Shown here: positions 44,635 to 54,026 of the stretch, in pieces | Position numbering within the stretch: the stretch's first letter is position 1 | How the letters are laid out: every line of letters begins with the position of its first letter | Assembly: GCF_001044255.1 (NCBI RefSeq) | Contig: NZ_JYNX01000012.1 | Location: 1-54,197 of the forward strand | Direction: 5' to 3' | DNA: 54,197 nt | DNA from: Mycolicibacterium chubuense | GTDB taxonomy: Bacteria > Actinomycetota > Actinomycetes > Mycobacteriales > Mycobacteriaceae | Translations under genes and position numbers: made by a program | The notes under the pieces: model-generated | Seen by the model: only the letters and a program-made list of their open reading frames with translations | The model's database searches: none | Told to the model about the DNA's origin: nothing

Positions 44635-46391
44635 CGTGCCGCTGCGGTGCACAGAACCCAGTCGGTGCTGATCGGGTTGATCGCCTGCTGCTCGCGGTAC
44701 ACCGACCGGAGTTCGCGCAGCAACGAATCCCGCTGCCACGCCTGGGCCTGGGCCATCACGTCGTCGTCGGAGAAGCGCGACGCCTTGTCGGTGAGCACCT
44801 CGTCGATCACCTGGCCGGCGACCTGACGCAGCAGCAGCGCATTGGCGTCGAACTGCTCACGCACCGCCGTGGACGTTCCCATCATCGAATGATGCAGTGT
44901 CGCCATGAAGTTCAGCGGCACGTACAGGTCGACGAACCGCGGCGGGGAGGGGTCGTGCTCGACGGCGGCCCACTCGCGCAGGAACTGCTGCATGCGGTTG
45001 CTCAGGTCGATCAGCCCCTGCAGGTACGGCACGAGTTCGGGATCGTCGGCGACCTGTGTGAATCGGTCGTTGCTGTAAAGGAATCCGATGAAGCCCCAGT
45101 AGAACGCGATGTCCCAGATGACCTTGACCGCCATCACCGTCGGCGAGCCCATCAGCACGTACTGATCGCGGTAGATGTTGCACCACATGTCGGTCAGCGA
45201 GCGGAACAGGGAGTCGCTGATGGCCGCGCGGGCGACCACGTCGGCGCCGTCTAGCTCGCGGGTGATCAGGTCGGTGACCAGTCCGTTGCCGATCGCGACC
45301 AGGTCCAGCCCCGACGAGTAGAGCGGATCGAGGAAGACGCCCGCGTCACCGGTGAGGCACCAGCGGCTCTGTCCGTCGTAGACCTTGTCGACGGTGTGGC
45401 TGTAGTTCTTCATCACCCGGAAGTCCTGGATCTGCTCGGCGTGCTCGTCGAGCACCGCGGCGCACTGCGGTTCGTGCCGGCGCAGCCAGGTCATCGCCTT
45501 GTCCAGGGTGTTGTACTCGTCGAAGGGGTGGAACGCCGGGTCGGCCACGATGCCGACGCTGGTGGCGCCGGAGGCGAGCCGGATCAGCCACACCCAATAG
45601 CCCTCGCCCATCAGGTGATTGGTCGAGAATTCGCGTCGGCCCTCGGTCAGCCGGGAATGCCAGGTCGGGTCGTCGCTCCAGCCGCCGACGTCGATCTCGG
45701 TCTTGATGCGCAGCCACGCCGCGCTGCACTGGTGTCCGTTGGCGCGCTTGAGATCCAGTTCGCGGGGGAGCAGCCGGTTGCGGCCGGACGCGTCGACCAC
45801 CCAGCGGGCGGTGGTCTCGGTGACGTCGTCGTCGCGCTGGATGGACAGCCGGTGCGGCGCGGTACCGGCGCCGAGGTCCACCGACCGGACGCGGCCGGTG
45901 GCGAACGCGACACCGTCGGCGACGCAGCGGCGGTAGAGCTCGTTCTCCAGCCGGCCGCGGTCGATCTGATAGGTGGTCTGCGGCACGAACGCGCTGCTGC
46001 CGACCTCCACCCGCTGGGCGATGTCGGTGTTGCCGTTGTTGGTGAAGAACATCCGCAGCCCCATCTTGCGCAGCTGGGCGTCCTGCAGGTGGTCGGCCAG
46101 GCCGAGCCGGTCACGCAGATAGTGCGCGGAGATCTCGACCGTGGACTCACCGACGGTGTGGGTGATCTCGGGCACGGGGTGCGGTGTCGGCTCGACGACC
46201 AGGACCCGGGTGCCCGGCCGCTCGGAGCGCAGTTGCAGCGCCAGCGTCAGGGCCGCGACACCGCCGCCGATGATCGCGACGTGGTGCTCGCTCGGGTCGT
46301 CGCCGGCCGCGGCCAACCGCGATTTGATGCGTCGGGCGAGAGCGTCCCGTGCCTTGTCATCGAGTTGCGACACCTGCGCTCGCACGTCCAC
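44631..46391 (-). CDS. Flavin-dependent halogenase-like FAD monooxygenase
   Basis: 586 aa, GTG 46391 with AGGAAAGGACG upstream. FAD fold HHVAIIGGGVAALTLALQL (37-54); GESTVEIS at 81-88 corresponds to the halogenase GEST loop. Lys109 in RKMGLRMFF aligns with the catalytic lysine of flavin halogenases. The halogenase WxWxIP block is present as WVWLIR (266-271) with Arg for Pro; GDAGVFLDPLYSSGLDLV follows. The C-terminal 200 residues are helical. Halogenation or related hydroxylation of the PKS-bound or released product is inferred. First gene of the six-gene row. Confidence 0.8.
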   Translation of the reverse strand: MDVRAQVSQLDDKARDALARRIKSRLAAAGDDPSEHHVAIIGGGVAALTLALQLRSERPGTRVLVVEPTPHPVPEITHTVGESTVEISAHYLRDRLGLADHLQDAQLRKMGLRMFFTNNGNTDIAQRVEVGSSAFVPQTTYQIDRGRLENELYRRCVADGVAFATGRVRSVDLGAGTAPHRLSIQRDDDVTETTARWVVDASGRNRLLPRELDLKRANGHQCSAAWLRIKTEIDVGGWSDDPTWHSRLTEGRREFSTNHLMGEGYWVWLIRLASGATSVGIVADPAFHPFDEYNTLDKAMTWLRRHEPQCAAVLDEHAEQIQDFRVMKNYSHTVDKVYDGQSRWCLTGDAGVFLDPLYSSGLDLVAIGNGLVTDLITRELDGADVVARAAISDSLFRSLTDMWCNIYRDQYVLMGSPTVMAVKVIWDIAFYWGFIGFLYSNDRFTQVADDPELVPYLQGLIDLSNRMQQFLREWAAVEHDPSPPRFVDLYVPLNFMATLHHSMMGTSTAVREQFDANALLLRQVAGQVIDEVLTDKASRFSDDDVMAQAQAWQRDSLLRELRSVYREQQAINPISTDWVLCTAAAR

Positions 46392-46712
46392 GGTCGTCCT
46401 TTCCTCGAAGGCCGGAAGCGGCCGTCCAGAGTTCGGAGATTACACGCGGGGCGTGCCCCGCCCGGGCGAAAGAAAACGGCTGACCAGCGACGAATCGACG
46501 CTCCCGCGGGTGTACTGGGCGGCGCGGGCGCCGCCGACGACTGCGCGACCGCCACCCCTGCCGGCAGCCGGTGTTTGCCGGCGGGTGCGGGGACGGGGAC
46601 GACATGCGGGTGCTGACCGGTGTGTTGTTTGCGAGAAGTGGCTCACCCGGCACGGTCGCCATGCGCACGATGCGCTGGTCGTTACGGGTTTCTTACGAAT
46701 CCGCTGTTCTGG
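46392..46712. other. 321-base gap upstream of the halogenase-PKS operon
   Basis: No gene is supported here. On the minus strand TAATCT (46442-46437) is a good -10 for the halogenase-like gene, with a leader of about 39 nt containing the stem GGCC-GGAAGC-GGCC. The remainder lies beyond the Crp-like gene's 3' end (stop at 46713) and shows no clear feature. Confidence 0.5.
46446..46461. promoter_or_regulatory. Palindrome beside the -10 of the polyketide operon
   Basis: GCGGGGC-GT-GCCCCGC is a perfect 7-bp-arm inverted repeat lying immediately upstream of the TAATCT -10 on the minus strand, between -10 and -35. It is in position to bind a repressor such as the cluster TetR protein. Confidence 0.5.
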
Positions 46713-47396
46713 TCAGGCGGGGCGGTGCACGGCGATCAGCGCGTCGGCCTGCCGGGCGCACCGTCGTAGCGCGGCGAGGTCGCGGATCGTCACCCCGTGG
46801 TCGTCGAGGGTGATCCAGCCGTTGGCGACGAAGGCCGCGAGCGCGTCGGTGCCGGAGGTGTGCCCGGCGCCGGCCAGCTGGGTGAGGTCGTCGTTGTGCA
46901 GCCCGCACGCGATGTGCACGGTGCCGTCACTGCGGGTGTCGAAGCGCGACGCGAGGTGCACGAGCTGTCCGGCGATCCGGCCGGCGACCCCGGTCGACGC
47001 GAAGCCCACCAGCTGCGCCTCCACGTCGTCGAGCCGCTCGGTCAGCCGTTCGAGCAGCAACCAGCACCACTGCGGGTCGTCGGTGAGCACGGCGCGCAGC
47101 ATCTGCCGCGGGACCCTGGTGGCGATCACGCGGGACAGCGCGGTCGCCGTGCTGGTGCGCGGCCCGGGATCGAAGACGGCGAGCTCACCGAGCACGTCGC
47201 CGGGGCCGAGCACGGCCATCAGGAAGTCGCGGCCGTCGTGGCTGCGGCGTGAGACGCGGACGTGGCCGCTGCGGATGACGAGCATGTGATCGCCGGGATC
47301 ACCCTCACCGAAGATCACGGTCGACTCTCCGAACATCACGTCCGCGTTCAACCGGTCGAGCTCGCGCAGCTGCGCACGGTCGAGACGGCCCTTCAT
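46713..47396 (-). CDS. Crp/Fnr-family regulator
   Basis: 227 aa from ATG 47396. A cyclic-nucleotide-binding-type beta-roll (about 15-115) contains FGEGDPGDHMLVIRSGHVRVSRRS and LGPGDVLGELAVFDPGPRTSTATA. A dimer helix follows, then an HTH with LHNDDLTQLAGAGHTSGTDALAAFVANGWITLDDHGVTI. The GELAVFDPGPRTSTA loop resembles the cNMP phosphate-binding cassette, so cAMP binding is possible. No Fnr cysteines. Divergent from a CMD/AhpD-like gene across a palindrome at 47433-47448. Confidence 0.88.
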   Translation of the reverse strand: MKGRLDRAQLRELDRLNADVMFGESTVIFGEGDPGDHMLVIRSGHVRVSRRSHDGRDFLMAVLGPGDVLGELAVFDPGPRTSTATALSRVIATRVPRQMLRAVLTDDPQWCWLLLERLTERLDDVEAQLVGFASTGVAGRIAGQLVHLASRFDTRSDGTVHIACGLHNDDLTQLAGAGHTSGTDALAAFVANGWITLDDHGVTIRDLAALRRCARQADALIAVHRPA

Positions 47397-47432
47397 GGTT
47401 CACGACGCTACGAAGGGGGCCTCTACCGCATA

Positions 47433-47448
47433 AGGGCCTTTCGGCCCT
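47433..47448. promoter_or_regulatory. DosR-like palindrome between divergent genes
   Basis: AGGGCC-TTTC-GGCCCT is centred between the Crp-like start (47396) and the AhpD-like start (47483). It resembles variants of the DosR/DevR box (GGG.C..T...GNCCC), but it could equally be the Crp-like protein's own site. Confidence 0.45.
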
Positions 47449-47482
47449 CGCCGCCTGCGTCAATGGGCCTCAGACTCTCGGC

Positions 47483-47842
47483 ATGGACGACCATGGGCAT
47501 CATCACGACGTTCTCAACGACCTGCGGCCGCAGCATCGCGCGCTGCGGCAGATGATTCCGGACGTCTACAAGGGGTTCGCCGCGTTGAGCGAGGCGGCGC
47601 TCGTCGACGGTGCCTTGAGTCAGAAGGTCAAGGAGCTGATGGCGATGACGATCGGGATCGTGCACGGCTGCGACGGCTGTATCGCCTCGCACGCGCGGTC
47701 GGCCGCGCGTGCCGGTGCCACCTCAGAGGAGGCTGCCGAGGCCATCGGCGTGACGATCATGATGCACGGCGGCCCGGCGACCATTTACGGAGCACGGGCG
47801 TACTCGGCGTTCTGCGAGTTCGTCGGAGACGGCGCCGGATAG
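47483..47842 (+). CDS. Carboxymuconolactone decarboxylase/AhpD-like protein
   Basis: 119 aa, ATG 47483. All-helical CMD domain with the redox motif CDGCIASHARSAARAG (Cys-x-x-Cys and His), as in AhpD-like alkylhydroperoxidases. It likely reduces peroxides or acts as a thiol adaptor. N-terminal MDDHGHHHD is His-rich. It converges with the downstream SDR with a 12-bp gap. The palindrome upstream suggests regulation by redox or hypoxia signals (inference). Confidence 0.88.
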   Translation: MDDHGHHHDVLNDLRPQHRALRQMIPDVYKGFAALSEAALVDGALSQKVKELMAMTIGIVHGCDGCIASHARSAARAGATSEEAAEAIGVTIMMHGGPATIYGARAYSAFCEFVGDGAG

Positions 47843-47854
47843 GCTCGCCGCTCG

Positions 47855-48664
47855 TCAGAACGCGCGCAATGTCCGCTGGTAGCGCCGCATCCCGGAGATC
47901 CAACGGTCGTAGTCGCCGCCCTTGTGCCGGTACATCCCCAGCAGCTCGGCGTGGGGCAGCACCATGAACCGGTCGGCGAGCATCGCGTCGATCGTCGCGG
48001 TCGCGACGTCGGCCGCGCTGATCACCGAGGCAGACTGCTCGACCGACGACGCCCCGAGCCGGCCATCGGGATCGTCGGTGCTCCGGACCGCCTGCAGCAG
48101 CGGTGTTTCCACCCCGAGCGGGCACACACAGCTGACACCGATGCCGTCGTCGCCGTAGGTGATGGCAAGCCACTCGGCGAACCCGACCGCCGCATGCTTG
48201 CTCACCGCGTATCCGGCCGCGCCGAGTTGCGTCAGCAGTCCCGCCGCCGACGCCACCGCCACGAAGTACCCGGAGCCCCGCGACTGCCAGTGCGGGACAA
48301 CCAGTCTCGCCGCTCGGATGTGCGCGCGCAGGTTCACGTCGAGGATGACGTCCCAGTCGGCTTCGGACCCCAGTCCCGGGGCCCCCATGACGCCGGCATT
48401 GGCGACGTAGATGTCGACCGGATCGAACTCCCGACTGGCCAGCGTGATCATGCCTTCGATGTCGACCACGTCGGCAGCGTCCGCCCGCAGCGCCACCGCC
48501 TGGCCTCCGGCCGAGCGGATCGCCTCCGCCGTCGCGTGCGCGTTCTGCTCGTCGAGGTCGCCGACGACCACCCGCACTCCGCGCTGCGCGAGACCGTCGG
48601 CGATCGCCGCCCCGATTCCTGAGCCTGCGCCCGTGACGATCGCGACCTTGCCGTCCAATTCCAT
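47855..48664 (-). CDS. SDR-family oxidoreductase
   Basis: 269 aa from ATG 48664 (MELDGKVAIVTGAGSGIG); a GTG at 48730 would add 22 unrelated residues. VANAGV, catalytic Ser in VAVASAAG, YAVSKHA Tyr-Lys, and CPLGVETPLL after the active site. The C-terminus, LPHAELLGMYRHKGGDYDRWISGMRRYQRTL, is typical of mycobacterial SDRs that act on bulky or lipid substrates. Convergent with the AhpD-like gene. Substrate unknown. Confidence 0.87.
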   Translation of the reverse strand: MELDGKVAIVTGAGSGIGAAIADGLAQRGVRVVVGDLDEQNAHATAEAIRSAGGQAVALRADAADVVDIEGMITLASREFDPVDIYVANAGVMGAPGLGSEADWDVILDVNLRAHIRAARLVVPHWQSRGSGYFVAVASAAGLLTQLGAAGYAVSKHAAVGFAEWLAITYGDDGIGVSCVCPLGVETPLLQAVRSTDDPDGRLGASSVEQSASVISAADVATATIDAMLADRFMVLPHAELLGMYRHKGGDYDRWISGMRRYQRTLRAF

Positions 48665-48754
48665 GTGCTGATTGTCGACTGCGAGCGTGCGTGAACTCCC
48701 GGTCTGAGGCGGCGTGTCGGCCGCAGACACGCCCGCTCGCGCGCAAAGGGGCCT

Positions 48755-50299
48755 CTACCCGAAGTGGACGCCCTGGGCCAGCGGGAGCTCCGAGGAGTAG
48801 TTCACCGTGTTGGTGGCGCGCCGCATGTAGGCCTTCCACGCGTCCGAGCCGGACTCGCGGCCGCCGCCGGTCTCCTTCTCGCCACCGAACGCCCCGCCGA
48901 TCTCGGCGCCGGACGTGCCGATGTTGACGTTGGCGATCCCGCAGTCCGACCCGTCGGCGGCCAGGAAGCGCTCCGCCTCGCGGACGTCGAGGGTGAAGAT
49001 CGCTGACGAAAGTCCCTGCGGCACCGCGTTGTTCATCGCGATGGCCTCGTCGAGCGTCTCGTAGGTCATCACGTAGAGGATCGGCGCGAACGTCTCGAGG
49101 TGCACGACCTCGCTCTGCGCGGGCATCCGCACCACCGCGGGACGGACATAGAACGCGCCCTCGTCACCGACGTCCACGCGGTCGCCACCGGTCACCTCGC
49201 CACCCTCGGCGGCGGCCTGCTGCAGCGCGCCGACCATGTCGCGGTATGAGGTCTCGTGGATCAGCGGGCCCACCAGCGTGCCGTCGGCCGACGGGTCGCC
49301 GACCGGCAGTTGGGCGTACGCGGACACGATCCGCGACACCAGCTCGTCGGCGATCGAGGAGTGCACGATCAGCCGGCGAAGCGTCGTGCAGCGCTGACCG
49401 GCCGTGCCGGCCGCCGAGAACACGATGCCACGCACCGCGAGGTCCAGGTCGGCCGAAGGCGTCACCACCGCGGCGTTGTTGCCGCCGAGTTCGAGCAGCG
49501 CCTTGCCGAAGCGCTGCGCCACCCGCGGGCCGATCTGCCGGCCCATCCGCACCGAGCCGGTCGCCGAGAGCAGCGCGATGCGGTGATCCTCGACCAGCCG
49601 CTCGCCGACCTCGCGGCCACCCTGCACCAGCTGCGAAATGCCCTCGGGGGCGCCGACGTCGGCGCACGCCCGGGCCAGCAGCGCGTGGCAGGCGATCGCG
49701 GTCAGCGGGGTCAGCTCGGACGGCTTCCACACCACCGTGTCACCGCACACCAGCGCGACCGCGGTGTTCCACGCCCACACCGCGACGGGGAAGTTGAACG
49801 CGGTGATGACACCGACCACGCCCAGCGGATGCCAGGTCTCCATCAGCCGGTGTCCCGGCCGCTCGGAGGCGATCGTCTTGCCGTAGAGCTGACGGGACAG
49901 TCCCACGGCGAACTCGCAGATGTCGATCATCTCCTGCACTTCGCCCAGCGCCTCGGAGGTGATCTTGCCCGCTTCGATGGTCACCAGCGAGGCCAGCTCT
50001 TCTTTGTGCTCGACGAGCAGCTGACCGAGCCGGGCCACCAACGCGCCGCGCACCGGCGCCGGCGTGGTCCGCCACGTGGCGAACGCCTCCGCGGCCGCGG
50101 CGATCGCCGCGTCGACCTGATCGGGGGTCGACTCCGCGACGGTGAACAGCACGTCGCCGTTGATCGGCGAGCTGGCGGTGACGCCGCCGGCGTTCGGCTC
50201 GCCGAGCGGCACCTGCGCGCCGACGGCGGTCATCGCCTCGCGTACGCGGGTGCGCAGCGCGTCGGAGGTGGGCAGGGGGGATGTCACAACGGTGGTCAT
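48755..50299 (-). CDS. pcd: L-piperidine-6-carboxylate dehydrogenase (ALDH7 family)
   Basis: 514 aa from ATG 50299, overlapping the upstream DUF1338 gene stop by four bases (ATGA). NAD-dependent oxidation of 2-aminoadipate semialdehyde/piperideine-6-carboxylate to 2-aminoadipate. ALDH landmarks: TAFNFPVAVWAWN, WKPSELTPLT, ATGSVRMGRQIG, LELGGNNA with the general-base Glu, TAGQRCTTLRRL with the nucleophilic Cys, and FGGEKETGGGRESGSDAWK, characteristic of ALDH7. The neighbours Lat and LrpA confirm the lysine-epsilon pathway as in Rv3290c-Rv3293. Confidence 0.94.
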   Translation of the reverse strand: MTTVVTSPLPTSDALRTRVREAMTAVGAQVPLGEPNAGGVTASSPINGDVLFTVAESTPDQVDAAIAAAAEAFATWRTTPAPVRGALVARLGQLLVEHKEELASLVTIEAGKITSEALGEVQEMIDICEFAVGLSRQLYGKTIASERPGHRLMETWHPLGVVGVITAFNFPVAVWAWNTAVALVCGDTVVWKPSELTPLTAIACHALLARACADVGAPEGISQLVQGGREVGERLVEDHRIALLSATGSVRMGRQIGPRVAQRFGKALLELGGNNAAVVTPSADLDLAVRGIVFSAAGTAGQRCTTLRRLIVHSSIADELVSRIVSAYAQLPVGDPSADGTLVGPLIHETSYRDMVGALQQAAAEGGEVTGGDRVDVGDEGAFYVRPAVVRMPAQSEVVHLETFAPILYVMTYETLDEAIAMNNAVPQGLSSAIFTLDVREAERFLAADGSDCGIANVNIGTSGAEIGGAFGGEKETGGGRESGSDAWKAYMRRATNTVNYSSELPLAQGVHFG

Positions 50300-51525
50300 G
50301 AGCACGCGACTTTCTCGTAGAGGTCGTACGGGTCGTGAATGTGATGGCCGATGCGGCCGGCCATCCAGTCCTGGCTGTAGGAGGTGTTATCGGCGCCCTC
50401 GGCGGCCGGGGATTCGCTGTCGAGGTTGGAGCGGAAGATGCCGGCCGCCGACGCGGGCAGGAAGTCCTCGTACACAACGGGTCTGGCGGGGTCGCCGTCG
50501 TGGTAGTAGGCCAGCCCGGAGCCCGCCATCTCGGCGTCGGTCGCGGGGAAGTGCTGATCCCACACCGCGGCCGGGTCGGGGCACGCCATCGCCGCGTCGT
50601 AACGCTGCCGGCCCAGCGGGGTCAGTGCGACCCCGCGCTGCTCGACCTCGCCGAAGCGTACCCGCAGCGTCCCGTCCACCACGGAACCGTCGGCCAGCCG
50701 GAACCGGCGCGGCTCGGTGAGCGCCCGAAACGAGGTCTGCCGCAACAGCACCTGCGGGCCATCGGTGCGCGGCGGGCCCTGGATGTGGTCGATCATCGTG
50801 ATACCGCGCGCGGTCATGGCGCGCTGCAGCGCGTCGATGTCGAGCACCCGCGGGGTCAGGTGATTGATGTGGGTGGAGCGCACGCCGGCGATGTCGGCGG
50901 CCACTGCGGAGACCGCGGAGAGTTCGTCGTACCAGCCCCGGTCGATGGGCTCGCGCGACAGCGCGAACGCCGACACCGCGGCGGCGACGAAGTCGTCGGC
51001 CTCCGCTGTGGGGCACCCGCCGTCGGCGGCGATGCGCCGCGCCGCCGCGACGAGCGCGGGGTCGAACAGCCGGCGTGTCTCGAGGAAGGCCGCCACCCGC
51101 GCGCGCAGGTCGGCGGAGAAGAACCGCCGGTCGGCTGAGGCCAGGACGGAGGTGAACACACGGAAGGGGTTGCGCGCCAACTCCTCCGGATCGAGCGGCC
51201 GGAACGCCGTGGAGACCACGGGGACGGGGGAGGCAGCCTCGCGCAGGTCGTAGAAGCCGACGGGGTACATGCCGAACGCGGAGAACAGGTCGGCGACGTC
51301 AGCGAGTTCCTCGGCGGTGCCGATGCGGATCGCTCCGTGCCGTTCGGCGGTGACCCGGTCCAGCGAGCCGAGCCGCACGGCCTCGCCGTCGGCGGCGACA
51401 ACGCCGCGGTTCACCTCTGAGCTGACCTCGACGAGGGTGTGGTAGGCGGGGACCTCGGCGCCGTACATGGCCGCCAGCCCGGCCGCGAATTGCGCCCGCA
51501 AACGCCAGGTTTCAGTGATGGACAC
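50296..51525 (-). CDS. DUF1338 2-oxoadipate dioxygenase/decarboxylase (HglS-like)
   Basis: 409 aa from GTG 51525 (MSITETWRLR), with GGAAGGGGG nine bases upstream. The VOC-type metalloenzyme features of DUF1338/HglS are visible: THINHLTPRVLDIDALQRAM (metal His), GPPRTDGPQVLLRQTSFRAL and VRFGEVEQRGVALTPLGRQRYD (metal Glu). HglS converts 2-oxoadipate to D-2-hydroxyglutarate with O2. Coupled to pcd, it extends lysine breakdown past aminoadipate. It corresponds to Rv3292. The divergent lrpA starts 32 bp away. Confidence 0.88.
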   Translation of the reverse strand: MSITETWRLRAQFAAGLAAMYGAEVPAYHTLVEVSSEVNRGVVAADGEAVRLGSLDRVTAERHGAIRIGTAEELADVADLFSAFGMYPVGFYDLREAASPVPVVSTAFRPLDPEELARNPFRVFTSVLASADRRFFSADLRARVAAFLETRRLFDPALVAAARRIAADGGCPTAEADDFVAAAVSAFALSREPIDRGWYDELSAVSAVAADIAGVRSTHINHLTPRVLDIDALQRAMTARGITMIDHIQGPPRTDGPQVLLRQTSFRALTEPRRFRLADGSVVDGTLRVRFGEVEQRGVALTPLGRQRYDAAMACPDPAAVWDQHFPATDAEMAGSGLAYYHDGDPARPVVYEDFLPASAAGIFRSNLDSESPAAEGADNTSYSQDWMAGRIGHHIHDPYDLYEKVACS

Positions 51526-51545
51526 GGACGCATGCCCCCTTCCGA

Positions 51546-51551
51546 TACAGT
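51546..51551 (+). promoter_or_regulatory. -10 element of lrpA
   Basis: TACAGT lies exactly six bases before the lrpA ATG (51558), so the mRNA is probably leaderless. The divergent HglS-like gene must share this 32-bp interval. Confidence 0.55.
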
Positions 51552-51557
51552 GCGGCC

Positions 51558-52028
51558 ATGACCGGCCCCGAGGAATGCCCGCCGCTCGACGACATCGATC
51601 GCGTGCTGGTGCGTGAACTGGTCGCCGACGGGCGCGCCACACTGGCGCAGCTAGCTGCGACGGCGGGGCTGTCGGTGTCGGCGGTGCAGTCGCGGGTGCG
51701 CCGGCTGGAGTCGCGCGGCGTGGTCACCGGGTACACGGCCCGGATCAACCCCGAGTCCGTCGGCAACATGCTCTCGGCGTTCGTCGCCATCACTCCTCTC
51801 GATCCGTCTCAACCCGATGATGCGCCTGCCCGGCTCGAGCACATCCCCGAAATCGAGTCCTGCTATTCGGTGGCCGGGGAGGACAGCTACGTCCTGTTGG
51901 TGCACGTGGCGTCGGCGCGGGCGCTTGAAGGTCTGCTGCAGCGCATCCGCACCGCGGCCGATGTGAAGACCCGCAGCACGATCATCCTACATAAATTCTA
52001 CAGCGACAGACGCTACATACCGGAGTAG
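51558..52028 (+). CDS. lrpA: Lrp/AsnC-family regulator LrpA
   Basis: 156 aa. N-terminal AsnC HTH: DDIDRVLVRELVADGRATLAQLAATAGLSVSAVQSRVRRLESRGVVTGYTARINPESVG. The C-terminal RAM ligand domain contains VAGEDSYVLLVHVASARALEGLLQRIRTAADVKTRSTIILHKFYSDRRYIP. It is divergent from the HglS-pcd pair and tandem with lat, and should tune lysine catabolism and nutrient-stress genes. Equivalent to Rv3291c. Confidence 0.95.
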   Translation: MTGPEECPPLDDIDRVLVRELVADGRATLAQLAATAGLSVSAVQSRVRRLESRGVVTGYTARINPESVGNMLSAFVAITPLDPSQPDDAPARLEHIPEIESCYSVAGEDSYVLLVHVASARALEGLLQRIRTAADVKTRSTIILHKFYSDRRYIPE

Positions 52029-52049
52029 TAGCGGTCAAAAGTGGCTTTG

Positions 52050-52071
52050 ACGGTAAATATTCCGTTAGGAT
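52050..52071 (+). promoter_or_regulatory. lat promoter with LrpA-like palindrome
   Basis: ACGGTAAATATTCCGT (52050-52065) is an AT-centred imperfect palindrome, the only AT-rich patch nearby. It directly precedes TAGGAT (52066-52071), which is six bases from the lat ATG at 52078. A bound LrpA could control lat from here. Confidence 0.5.
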
Positions 52072-52077
52072 GCCCGT

Positions 52078-53427
<1,350 letters not shown>

Positions 53428-53962
53428 GCCGGCGGATCGTCGAGCGCAGCCTCGGCAATTCAGCGCCGCCGACCAGCTCACACCCGTGCAGTTCCGCGAG
53501 CTTGCGTGCGGCAGGGGTGAATTGGTGGTTGGTGACGACCATGGTGCGGGTGCAGTCCTGCATCGGGGCGCCGGCCACCACCTCCTGCACCGCGCCCGTC
53601 CCGACCGGCCGTGACTGACGCTTGCACTGCACCGCCAGGCGGTGCGGTCGGTGGCCGACGATGAGGTCGACGCCCCAGTCCCCGGACAGCGGCGTCATGA
53701 TCACGGGCACGCCGACCGAGCGCGCGATCCGCGCCACGTAGTCCTCGAACTCGGTGCCCGACATCTCGTCCCGCACGGCCCGCTCCCGCTCGCCCGGGGT
53801 GGCCGCGCCGACGACGATCGCGGCCAGGAAGCGCGGCAGCAGCGGTGTGACCGCCGCGAGCACCACACACCACCAGCCCGGCACCCCGAGCAGATACGCG
53901 CAGGCGCCCGCGGCGACGCCCAGCGCCATCGCCAGTCGCCAGCGTGTCCAGCTCACACCCGG

Positions 53963-53968
53963 ATCGTA
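53963..53968 (-). promoter_or_regulatory. -10 element of the Mrr-like gene
   Basis: TACGAT on the minus strand ends six bases before GTG 53956, supporting that start and a leaderless message over the longer alternative. Confidence 0.5.
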
Positions 53969-54026
53969 GGGGCGCACCCCGACACACCACGTTTACCCGC
54001 GGGGGTGTCCGGGAAGTCACGATTGC

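Noticed and set aside
39136-44739. Extended N-terminus of the PKS beginning at 44739
   Set aside because: It would overlap the halogenase-like gene by over 100 bp; ATG 44634 gives the common 4-nt overlap and starts just before the KS domain.
47414-48759. Repeated phrase GGGGCCTCTACC near 47415 and 48748
   Set aside because: Only about 12 bases match, one copy overlaps a stop codon, and no shared structure surrounds them; likely chance in GC-rich DNA.
53985-54026. GTTT plus GGGTGT as a SigF promoter for the last gene
   Set aside because: The two elements are only about eight bases apart, too close for a SigF promoter.
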